From the NCBI GenBank assembly GCA_945878775.1, contig CAMCUQ010000013.1:1-38983 (forward strand): DNA of 38,983 nucleotides, read 5' to 3'. The notes under the pieces were generated by a model that was given only the letters and a program-made list of their open reading frames with translations, was not told the DNA's origin and searched no databases. The translations under genes were made by a program, and so were the position numbers. Within the stretch, counting starts at the first letter, position 1, and each line of letters begins with the position of its first letter. Positions 1 to 5,999 of this stretch are shown in pieces. Source of the stretch: Chthonomonas calidirosea (GTDB lineage Bacteria; Armatimonadota; Chthonomonadetes; Chthonomonadales; Chthonomonadaceae).

Positions 1-56
1 AAGCAGTTTGCTTGTCGAAGGGCTTCGGTAGCGGTTCGGGGTAGAGGATAATTCAT
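1..56 (-). CDS. Partial leftward gene, N-terminus only, function unknown
   Basis: On the minus strand an ATG at 56 is preceded by AGGAG with 9-nt spacing and reads without a stop to the window edge (MNYPLPRTATEALRQAN...). A near-consensus promoter with an embedded palindrome lies about 65 bp upstream (separate entries). Only about 18 residues are visible, so no family can be named. The position inside an integrated element and the tightly controlled promoter would suit an element regulation, excision or replication gene, but this is inference. It is divergent from the NUMOD3/AT-hook gene. Confidence 0.5.
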   Translation of the reverse strand, partial: MNYPLPRTATEALRQANC

Positions 57-119
57 CGGAGGTTTCTCCTTGACGGCTTCCCTTTAGGGTGAAGTCTTAC
101 GTCGTTTGGTTATGTACAT

Positions 120-149
120 ATTATACTACAGTAATTACTGTTATGTCAA
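120..149 (-). promoter_or_regulatory. Near-consensus sigma70 promoter for the leftward gene at 56
   Basis: On the minus strand TTGACA (149-144) and TATAAT (125-120) are separated by 18 bp. Both hexamers match the sigma70 consensus exactly. Transcription would start near 113, giving a leader of about 57 nt before the ATG at 56. The spacer is occupied by the palindrome listed separately. Confidence 0.7.
128..141. promoter_or_regulatory. 14-bp perfect palindrome, probable repressor operator
   Basis: ACAGTAATTACTGT is its own reverse complement and fills most of the spacer between the -35 and -10 boxes of the leftward promoter. A dimeric regulator bound here would block RNA polymerase. The layout is typical of phage and integrative-element repressors; the protein that binds is not identifiable from this window. 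Confidence 0.6.
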
Positions 150-190
150 GGGTATTTTGTGATATTTATGGAAAATTGATTAAAGAGTCC

Positions 191-220
191 TTGATTATTC
201 AGTAGATACAGGTGTATACT
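191..220 (+). promoter_or_regulatory. Promoter for the rightward element genes
   Basis: TTGATT (191-196) and TATACT (215-220) are separated by 18 bp. Predicted transcription start is near 227, directly before the AGGAGG at 227-232 that serves the ATG at 241, so the leader would be very short. Confidence 0.5.
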
Positions 221-240
221 ATTTATAGGAGGTGCAAGTT

Positions 241-588
241 ATGGAAACTGAACAGGAGATTATGCGACATGCTATGGCTATAGCCCGTTCCCGTAGGAAC
301 CCTGAAAAACTAGCACAGCACGCTGTGTCTATAGCAGAAAAACGAAAAGGACTCCCACTTTCAGAGGAACACAAGTCACGCCTTCGAGAGGCACAGCAAG
401 CCCGGAGAGAACGGGAGTTAGCAGAGCGGGTTGCTAGTGGGATAGTGGAGACCACCGGAGAGAAGAAGCCTGTAGGACGCCCGCGTAAGCAAGCCGATCC
501 ACAAGGAGAAGCCACACCGAAACGAGGGAGAGGACGCCCCAAGAAGCAGACGGGTGAAACCCTTCCGATGGAGGTAGACGGGGCTTAA
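241..588 (+). CDS. Small basic DNA-binding protein with NUMOD3-like and AT-hook motifs
   Basis: 115 residues from the ATG at 241, chosen over the track's GTG at 232 because AGGAGG at 227-232 is correctly spaced for 241. Around residues 40-55 the protein reads KGLPLSEEHKSRLREAQ, which matches the NUMOD3 pattern (a DNA-binding module usually attached to homing nucleases). Two AT-hook cores follow near the C-terminus: GRPRK and RGRGRPKK. The protein is highly charged with no enzyme domain, so it probably binds AT-rich DNA as an accessory factor of the element. It has its own promoter and is followed closely by an unknown gene. A stand-alone NUMOD3 plus AT-hook protein is unusual but not unknown in phages and plasmids. 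The family call is by eye. Confidence 0.75.
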   Translation: METEQEIMRHAMAIARSRRNPEKLAQHAVSIAEKRKGLPLSEEHKSRLREAQQARRERELAERVASGIVETTGEKKPVGRPRKQADPQGEATPKRGRGRPKKQTGETLPMEVDGA

Positions 589-612
589 AATCGCCTCTTA
601 GTGCGAAGGAAG

Positions 613-909
613 ATGGATATTGTGGAGAATTCTTGGAAAGACTTTCAGACGTTGGAGCAGTTTGCCGACTATGTCCGGGGACAAGCCAGCCTGATCATGG
701 GCAAGGCGGCTTATAGAGAGAACATGGAGATATTCCACCTTGCAGCCTCCCTGTGTACCCTCTCAACGAATATCTATAATCAAAGTGAGATGGCGCAGGA
801 ACTGACCTCCGATAAAGCCTATAGCCTCTCGGCTCTTAGTGTAGACTTGCAAGCCGAACACCCGGAACGCGATCCAGAAGATGAAGACAACCCGTTCCGG
901 GATGAATAG
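613..909 (+). CDS. Hypothetical element protein
   Basis: About 98 residues, mostly helical in character, with an acidic tail (ERDPEDEDNPFRDE). I do not recognise a family. The start is uncertain: a GTG at 601 has no SD sequence, while the ATG at 613 has AAGGA and GGAAG too close upstream. The gene lies 24 bp after the NUMOD3/AT-hook gene and 67 bp before the antitoxin, in the same direction, so the three could share the promoter at 191-220. Codon use looks like its neighbours. No signal peptide or membrane segment is seen. Confidence 0.55.
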   Translation: MDIVENSWKDFQTLEQFADYVRGQASLIMGKAAYRENMEIFHLAASLCTLSTNIYNQSEMAQELTSDKAYSLSALSVDLQAEHPERDPEDEDNPFRDE

Positions 910-976
910 GGCAAAGTTGTTACAAGGTCACACAGGGGCAAATAGAGGGCTTTTCATATCGAAAGGACAGCAGGAA

Positions 977-1390
977 ATGACTATCACGATTGACTTGACA
1001 CCGGAGGAGGAGGCACGGCTTCAAGCAGAGGCACGAGGGCAGGGCTTAGAGGCTTCCGAGTTTCTGCGCCGTCTCTGGCTTGGGGAAAGCCTTATTGTGC
1101 GTGATGGCGAAGGGTGTCCCACTCTCTCAGGCACTTCTGTGCGTGTCTCCCTTGTTGTCTCCATGCACAAAGTGCAAGGACATACCGCCGAAGAGATAGC
1201 CGAAGACGTGTTCCCTCACCTTAGCCTTCATCAGGTGCAGTCTGCTCTGAGATACTATGAGAGGCACAAGGGAGAGATAGAGGCAGAACTCGAAGCAGAA
1301 CAACGTCTGATTCACGATCTCAGAGCAAAGTCCGATCAGCCTTCTCGTGAGGAGTATCTTCGACGCTTGCAGGAACGCCAATCGGCATGA
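977..1390 (+). CDS. DUF433-type antitoxin with N-terminal ribbon-helix-helix-like segment
   Basis: 137 residues. The track ORF begins at 881, but ATG 977 is preferred: GAAAGGA lies about 10 nt upstream and 881 would overlap the previous gene. Residues 1-35 (MTITIDLTPEEEARLQAEA...) look like a ribbon-helix-helix DNA-binding segment. Residues about 42-100 (SGTSVRVSLVVSMHKVQGHTAEEIAEDVFP) match the DUF433 helix-turn-helix fold typical of VapB-like antitoxins. A charged coiled tail follows. The stop codon overlaps the next gene's ATG (ATGA), so the two are translationally coupled, as expected for a toxin-antitoxin pair. It probably neutralises the PIN-like partner and represses its own promoter; no clear operator was found directly upstream. 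Confidence 0.8.
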   Translation: MTITIDLTPEEEARLQAEARGQGLEASEFLRRLWLGESLIVRDGEGCPTLSGTSVRVSLVVSMHKVQGHTAEEIAEDVFPHLSLHQVQSALRYYERHKGEIEAELEAEQRLIHDLRAKSDQPSREEYLRRLQERQSA

Positions 1391-1728
1391 ATCTCTTCTA
1401 TGCCGATGCTAACTTCCACAGGGCGATCACCACAGGTTTGAAGCAGAGAGGAATAGATGTGCGAACGGCACAAGAGGATCGGGCAGATCACCTCTCCGAT
1501 CCAGACCTGTTAAGCCGTGCTACAGAGCAAGGAAGAGTCTTGCTCACGCATGACACAGACTTCCTCTCCATTGGTGTAGAGTGGCAACAGAGGGGGCAGG
1601 CGTTCTGTGGAGTACTCTTCGTCTCCACTCCCTTCTCTATTGTCCAGTGCATCGAAGACATGGAACTACTTGCTCATGCAGAACTGCCCGAACACCTTGC
1701 CAATCGGGTACTTTTTTTACCATTTTGA
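1387..1728 (+). CDS. DUF5615 PIN-like toxin (putative ribonuclease)
   Basis: 113 residues, the normal length of the DUF5615 PIN-like family. The acidic positions expected for PIN-type metal binding are visible: YADANF at the start, the conserved acidic stretch around DVRTAQED, and LLTHDTDF in the middle. Such proteins pair with DUF433 antitoxins and are thought to cleave RNA. The ATG overlaps the antitoxin stop by 4 nt. In an integrated element the pair would act as an addiction or defence module. The toxin's activity is inferred from the family; the pairing is seen directly. Confidence 0.8.
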   Translation: MNLFYADANFHRAITTGLKQRGIDVRTAQEDRADHLSDPDLLSRATEQGRVLLTHDTDFLSIGVEWQQRGQAFCGVLFVSTPFSIVQCIEDMELLAHAELPEHLANRVLFLPF

Positions 1729-1758
1729 GGGTGACTTTGTGCGATTCAGTGTCACCCT
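1728..1758 (+). terminator. Hairpin directly after the toxin gene
   Basis: AGGGTGAC and GTCACCCT form a perfect 8-bp stem starting at the toxin's stop codon. There is no U-run afterwards, so it may be a weak terminator or a 3'-end stabiliser. Confidence 0.4.
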
Positions 1759-1768
1759 GCATTGTACC

Positions 1769-1943
1769 GACAAAACCCAAGAAACTCTCTTCAAGTGGCT
1801 TGATCTGTCCAAATTGGACACATGAGCGGAGTTTTGTCAGTTAAAAAAGGAGTTTTGTCACCCCGAAAACGAGTTTTGTCGGAGGCTCCAAAAGCCGTTA
1901 TGAGATAGGATCGAGTAGTTTTGTCGGTTTTGTCAGTTTTGTC
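1769..1943. repeat. Iteron-like GTTTTGTC repeat cluster
   Basis: Six direct copies of GTTTTGTC start at 1831, 1852, 1873, 1918, 1927 and 1936, and one inverted copy (GACAAAAC) lies at 1769-1776. The first three are exactly 21 bp apart (two helical turns); the last three are exactly 9 bp apart. The copies sit next to an AT-rich stretch and a tRNA-derived attachment site. Regular helical phasing of a short motif is the pattern of replication-initiator iterons or recombinase arm sites. The minus-strand ORF 1791-1982 with its repeated DKT residues is only a translation of this repeat. Confidence 0.75.
1806..1820. promoter_or_regulatory. TGTCCAA-A-TTGGACA palindrome
   Basis: Perfect 7-bp inverted arms around a single central base, located 10 bp before the first direct GTTTTGTC copy. 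It is a plausible binding site for a dimeric regulator or initiator. No adjacent start codon makes it an obvious operator. Confidence 0.45.
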
Positions 1944-2068
1944 GTTAGAGTATAAAAAGAAGAGGGGTATAAAGTCCCTCAAAGTGGGTAAGATTCACCG
2001 CTTCCTTGTAGGCTTTCGGTGCAGTGCTTCGAGATAGGAATAGGGTCAAAATGACCTATGATTCAGGG

Positions 2069-2114
2069 CTTCCTTGACACGGAAGAGGTCACTGGTTCAA
2101 ATCCAGTATCGCCA
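2069..2114 (+). other. 3' half of tRNA-Val(GAC): probable attachment site of the integrated element
   Basis: The sequence folds as a tRNA 3' half: anticodon stem CTTCC/GGAAG with loop TTGACAC (anticodon GAC), a 5-nt variable region, T-arm ACTGG-TTCAAAT-CCAGT, then the acceptor 3' strand beginning ATCGCC. No D-arm or 5' acceptor strand exists upstream. A lone 3' half is what integration into a tRNA gene leaves at the distal end of an element. Because the fragment runs 5'-3' to the right, the intact tRNA and the element lie to the left. The nearby ORF ending in GFEPVTSSVSRKP is the well-known spurious translation of tRNA sequence. Confidence 0.75.
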
Positions 2115-2446
2115 ATGGTTTTTACGGGAATGGGTAGTTCCCAATGAAGAACGGTAAAATGAACAACAGAGCTTCCTTTTGAAAAATCGGATACTCCGTT
2201 GAGCCTCTTATAGGTGCAACAACACACTGGTAAATGGCTACTGCAATGCCAGATTAGCCAGCATCCTCTCCCCACTCTCTTTAACCATTGCCTGATTCTG
2301 CGTACTCTTCCTCGCTCCTAGGGAACAAAGGTGAGCAATCTTGTGTCGTGGATGAACTCCTTCGCTCTTTCACCTATTTCCAAACGGGTCAATTTTGTAC
2401 ACGCTCTTACGCAAACTGCTTTGCTTTCTATTCACTCCTACAGAGC
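2115..2446. other. Intergenic stretch without recognisable gene
   Basis: This 332-bp stretch lies between the attachment site and the end of the leftward MFS gene. The ORFs here (2063-2275 minus, 2288-2503 plus) lack SD sequences and family resemblance. I see no convincing terminator or promoter. It is probably the chromosomal flank of the insertion. Confidence 0.5.
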
Positions 2447-3772
2447 CTAATGAGCCAACGGAGCCTCTGCTTTTGCGCCTTTGCTTCTCGGTATCGCCTT
2501 TAGTGAGAGGCTCACGAGAAAACTCATTCCCATCAGGAAGCCCGAAATAACAAAGGGAACCGCCGAATTCACTCCCACAAGATAGTTATTGATCGGGGGA
2601 GCAAAAATGCGGGCAAGACTGCTCAAGCCCTGTTGTGCACCGCTGATGAGCCCACGGTCCTCATGTTTCGCCGACTGCATAATAATCGCGCTCAAGGAGG
2701 GGTTGCTAACTCCACTGCCAATTGCAATCATTGCGCTCAGCACTTTGATAAGAGGGAGTGTGGGAGCCATGGCGATACCAAACAGCGCGAGAGTCAAAAG
2801 CCCTAGTCCGAAACAGATCAGTTGCTTCTCCCCAATCCGCTTGGAAAGCCCTCCCATTACCGCGCCCTGCGTGATCAGAATCGTAATTCCTACAATCAAG
2901 AAGAGCTGACTTGTGGCGCTTCCCTGTGCTTTTTCAATAAAATCGAGTCGAACATTTGGAAGTGCTTGAAGCCAACTCAAGCCAGGGTTGGTTAGTGCGT
3001 ATGTCTTCTGTGCCGCAAGCTCAATTGCCTCATGGAAGCGCAATAGAACGAGCCAAGAGAAGCACGACTCGACCGCCGCAAAGGCAAATGTGAGGAGCGT
3101 GAACACCATGATGGGGCGACTCGCGTTCGGGTTCTTCATGGCACGATTCACATCAATAAAGGCGTCATACCAACGCTTGCCGTCGTTCTGGGAAGCAATC
3201 CGATCCTTGTGGCTCTCTGGTAGAGCGAAGAGGGCAACAATTGCGTTGGTCAACGCCATCAATGCCGCGAATATCGAAGGAGTCGCAATGGAGGGGAGAC
3301 CCAGTACAGAATAGTGGCTCAACACGCCACCGATAGCGGGACCAAACGCGAACCCTAGCCCAAATGCCGCTCCCAATACCGCCATACCGCCCGCACGGTT
3401 CTCCGGTGTGGTCACATCGGTAATATAGGCTTGTGAGGTTGGCATGCCTGCCGCTGTAAGCACTCCAGACGCCAAGCGCGCCACAAAGAGCATCGTAAGG
3501 CTGGTTGCTAAGCCAAAAGAGAGATAGGTAAATGCCGAGCCAAACAGACTCAAAAGGATGAATGGGCGACGCCCATACCGATCTGAGAGACGCCCCCAAA
3601 TAGGCGCGAAGAGAAACTGTGTAAAGGAGAAACTCGCCATCAACAAGCCACTCACTAACGGTGAACCACCGTAATGCTTTATGTAGACAGGTAAAAGAGG
3701 GAGGATCAAGCCGAAGCCGAGCATATCGATGAACAGCGTGACAAAAAGGATAGCGATAGGGCGTTTGTTCAT
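2447..3772 (-). CDS. MFS drug efflux-type transporter (TetA-like, 12 TM)
   Basis: 441 residues from the ATG at 3772; the track start at 3835 adds an unrelated 21-residue tail. The inner-membrane protein begins with a TM helix (ILFVTLFIDMLGFGLILPLLP). It carries the MFS motif between TM2 and TM3 (GRLSDRYGRRP) and the TM5 region GFGPAIGG-like segment (GLGFAFGPAIGG) typical of proton antiporters of the TetA/Bcr group. It likely exports a drug or small metabolite in exchange for protons; the substrate cannot be told. A second MFS gene lies 118 bp upstream in the same direction, but they belong to different subfamilies. No regulator gene is adjacent. Confidence 0.85.
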   Translation of the reverse strand: MNKRPIAILFVTLFIDMLGFGLILPLLPVYIKHYGGSPLVSGLLMASFSFTQFLFAPIWGRLSDRYGRRPFILLSLFGSAFTYLSFGLATSLTMLFVARLASGVLTAAGMPTSQAYITDVTTPENRAGGMAVLGAAFGLGFAFGPAIGGVLSHYSVLGLPSIATPSIFAALMALTNAIVALFALPESHKDRIASQNDGKRWYDAFIDVNRAMKNPNASRPIMVFTLLTFAFAAVESCFSWLVLLRFHEAIELAAQKTYALTNPGLSWLQALPNVRLDFIEKAQGSATSQLFLIVGITILITQGAVMGGLSKRIGEKQLICFGLGLLTLALFGIAMAPTLPLIKVLSAMIAIGSGVSNPSLSAIIMQSAKHEDRGLISGAQQGLSSLARIFAPPINNYLVGVNSAVPFVISGFLMGMSFLVSLSLKAIPRSKGAKAEAPLAH

Positions 3773-3890
3773 GGGTGTAGCGTCAAGTGCCTTCCGTATG
3801 TCGCACTGTATAGCGCAGTACAGACAAAAATTCACCCCCTATTATGTCATGTTTAGGGAGTGAATTGCAATGTTTTTGACCGACGGTCAC

Positions 3891-5201
3891 CTAAGAGGTG
3901 GGTTTGAGGCGTGTGGATCGAATCTGGTGGAGCCAATAGCCACCAGCCACCAAAGCCGTGCAGATAGCGACAACCGTTAGAAATGTGAATGCAGAACCCC
4001 AGCCTTGCTTTTCGGCGAGTTCGCCAATCACTTTTCCAGAGGCAACGCCCCCCAAATACCCGACGCCATCCACCCAGCCGCAGACCGTCGCACTCCCTTT
4101 CTTTCCGCCAAAATCCAACGAAATTGCGCCCGAAAGAAATGAATAGGGACCCAACAACATAAAGGCAACTGTGCCAAGCGCATAGATAGGCAATGCGCTC
4201 CCCTTCGGGAAATGGACGAATGCAAACACCATTAGCGCAGGAACCGTGAGAAGCAAGCCCACGAAAATGATCGCTGCCCGTCCTGCCCTCCCAAGTTTAT
4301 CACTCAAGTACCCACACACCAGCACCGAGACCCCACCTGCCAAGGGAAAGTAAGAACTTGTTCTGCCCGCCACATCCTTTGCCAGCCCCACAACTTCGGT
4401 GAGGTATAGCGGGGTCCAAGTATTAAATGTCTCGCGCACAAGGGTGACGCCGAGCGATAACAGGCAGACCATCCAGAACACACCACTTCGAAGCACTGTG
4501 CCAAGGATCTCCTTCACGGAAGCATCGTTCTCTGTAGCACCGGCTTCGCCAAACAGGTTATCGGGGCTACCGGCAGGTTCCTCCTCGCCAATCTCCTTGG
4601 GAGACTCCTTAAGGAAAAGTAAGCTAATCACAAATAGGACTGCCAACGTTGCTGCTGCCGAATAGAACACACCACGCCAACCCATACCAAGATGCAATAA
4701 CTGGCTGAGAAACTGGCGCGAAAGGAAATCTCCAAACAGAAAACTCAGGCTTACCGCGCCCATAACTGCACCGTAGGTGGTATATGAATACCAGCGTGAG
4801 GAGATGCGTACCATGCCTGCCCAGCCCATCGACTGCGCTGTGCGGTTTAGTATCCATGCAAAGGTAAAGAGGGGAACGCTTCCTGTTAATCCAAAGAAGA
4901 GCGTGCAGAGAATAGAGCCAATCATTCCAAATAGAAAGACTCTTTTCCCTCCTACTTTGTCGGCGAGGGAGCCACCAAAGAACTTACCAAACGCGTAAAA
5001 GAGGGTTGCGAGGGCAGTCATATCCCCAATGGTCTGCTTGGTGATGCCCAGATGCTTGAACTCTTGAATAAGCACTGGAGTTACAATAGAGAGGTTCGAA
5101 CGACAGACGTAGTAGCCCGCATAACCTGTGATCATGAGGGCAAGTGTTACTCGTTGCCAGAGGCGCATACGAGGCGATTCTTCCAAAATAGTCTTCTCCA
5201 A
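3891..5201 (-). CDS. MFS transporter, organophosphate:phosphate antiporter-like (GlpT/UhpC type)
   Basis: 436 residues, about the normal length of the OPA family. The N-terminal GYAGYYVCRSNLSIVTP segment matches the conserved TM1 region of GlpT/UhpT/UhpC, including the arginine known to bind the phosphate group in GlpT. GKFFGGSLADKVGGKR is the MFS inter-TM2/3 motif. Twelve TM helices are expected in the inner membrane. Likely role: uptake of a phosphorylated sugar or glycerol phosphate in exchange for phosphate, or sensing as in UhpC. The track start is a TTG at 5201; an ATG at 5168 with GGAAG upstream is a reasonable alternative. It sits 31 bp after the DUF190 gene, so it may share the crcB transcript. 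Confidence 0.85.
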   Translation of the reverse strand: MEKTILEESPRMRLWQRVTLALMITGYAGYYVCRSNLSIVTPVLIQEFKHLGITKQTIGDMTALATLFYAFGKFFGGSLADKVGGKRVFLFGMIGSILCTLFFGLTGSVPLFTFAWILNRTAQSMGWAGMVRISSRWYSYTTYGAVMGAVSLSFLFGDFLSRQFLSQLLHLGMGWRGVFYSAAATLAVLFVISLLFLKESPKEIGEEEPAGSPDNLFGEAGATENDASVKEILGTVLRSGVFWMVCLLSLGVTLVRETFNTWTPLYLTEVVGLAKDVAGRTSSYFPLAGGVSVLVCGYLSDKLGRAGRAAIIFVGLLLTVPALMVFAFVHFPKGSALPIYALGTVAFMLLGPYSFLSGAISLDFGGKKGSATVCGWVDGVGYLGGVASGKVIGELAEKQGWGSAFTFLTVVAICTALVAGGYWLHQIRSTRLKPTS

Positions 5202-5232
5202 GCATCCTAGTATTGTGCCAAAAACTCTCCGC

Positions 5233-5559
5233 TTAACCCTTTGTGTACTTCCAAATTTTGCAATCCTCGACGGTGATTAGCCCCTCCTGTACCATTTCTT
5301 CAAGGATGGGGAGGAAGTGCTCCACCTTTTCTTCCAAATCCACAATATCGATCACAGCAGGCAGACTCAACGAGGTTACCCTGGCATGGTGAATCCGTTG
5401 ATGCGTGCCAAAACCTTCTATTCCCTGGAGGACGGTTGCACCCGCAAGGCCCTCTTGTAATGCCCTATGTACAATGGCGTTGTAGAGCGCATTTCCGTTC
5501 CAGCGTGTGGTTGAATCGACATAGACCCGAATCCGTTTCCCATCAACCTCTTGTTTCAT
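5233..5559 (-). CDS. DUF190 PII-like protein paired with CrcB
   Basis: 108 residues, the usual DUF190 length. The pattern KRIRVYVDSTTRWNGNALYNAIVHRAL is typical of DUF190 proteins, which adopt the trimeric PII-like fold and are commonly encoded beside crcB. GLAGATVLQGIEGFG is the core strand-loop motif. It may modulate the fluoride channel, but its ligand is not established. The start is supported by AAGGAGA about 8 nt upstream, which overlaps the crcB stop codon; the gap between the two coding regions is 12 bp. Cytoplasmic. Confidence 0.9.
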   Translation of the reverse strand: MKQEVDGKRIRVYVDSTTRWNGNALYNAIVHRALQEGLAGATVLQGIEGFGTHQRIHHARVTSLSLPAVIDIVDLEEKVEHFLPILEEMVQEGLITVEDCKIWKYTKG

Positions 5560-5571
5560 GCCTTGCTCTCC

Positions 5572-5964
5572 TTACGAATGAGGAGTACCGACCGCCAATC
5601 GTGCTACGATAACACCCAGATACGCGGCGATAAACCCAGCGACGACACTGCCAACAAGGTTCAGAAGTGCCTTACCCCAAGCCCCATCTGAAATCAGCAA
5701 AAGGCTCTCGTATTCAAAGGTGGAAAAAGTGGTGTAGGCTCCCACAAAACCGACAGCTATGAGCAGACGCCACGTGTCATTCCAAGCAAAACGAACTAAA
5801 AAGGTGCCAAAAACACCCAGTATAAAGCAACCCGTAATGTTGATGAGGAACGTCCCATAGGGGAAATCACTTCCCCAGCGGTCTTTGACCCAGTTCCCAA
5901 CAATATAACGGGCATTCGCCCCCAAAAAGCCTCCCAACCCCACAATAATGTATCTGCTTAGCAT
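5572..5964 (-). CDS. crcB: CrcB/Fluc fluoride ion channel
   Basis: 130 residues with four predicted TM helices. Family signatures are clear: GGFLGANARYIVGNW near the N-terminus, GCFILGVFGTFL in TM2, and GFVGAYTTFSTFEYE in TM3, which contains the phenylalanine/threonine residues lining the Fluc pore. Fluc works as a dual-topology dimer in the inner membrane and expels fluoride. Only one copy is present, so a homodimer is expected. No fluoride riboswitch is visible: just 35 bp separate it from the preceding esterase gene, with no pseudoknot-like leader. It is followed by DUF190, its usual partner. Confidence 0.95.
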   Translation of the reverse strand: MLSRYIIVGLGGFLGANARYIVGNWVKDRWGSDFPYGTFLINITGCFILGVFGTFLVRFAWNDTWRLLIAVGFVGAYTTFSTFEYESLLLISDGAWGKALLNLVGSVVAGFIAAYLGVIVARLAVGTPHS

Positions 5965-5999
5965 GGTGCGAATTACCCGTTATACTGACATGCAAACCC

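Noticed and set aside
1769-1943. CRISPR array
   Set aside because: Repeats are only 8 bp long with irregular and very short spacers, and no cas genes are in the window.
1791-1982. Minus-strand ORF with DKT repeats
   Set aside because: The repeated residues are produced by the GTTTTGTC DNA repeats; no SD and no family resemblance.
2069-2114. A complete tRNA-Val gene
   Set aside because: No D-arm or matching 5' acceptor strand exists upstream of the anticodon arm, so only the 3' half is present.
2063-2275. Minus-strand ORF ending GFEPVTSSVSRKP
   Set aside because: It is the familiar spurious translation of the antisense strand of a tRNA gene; here it covers the tRNA-Val 3' half.
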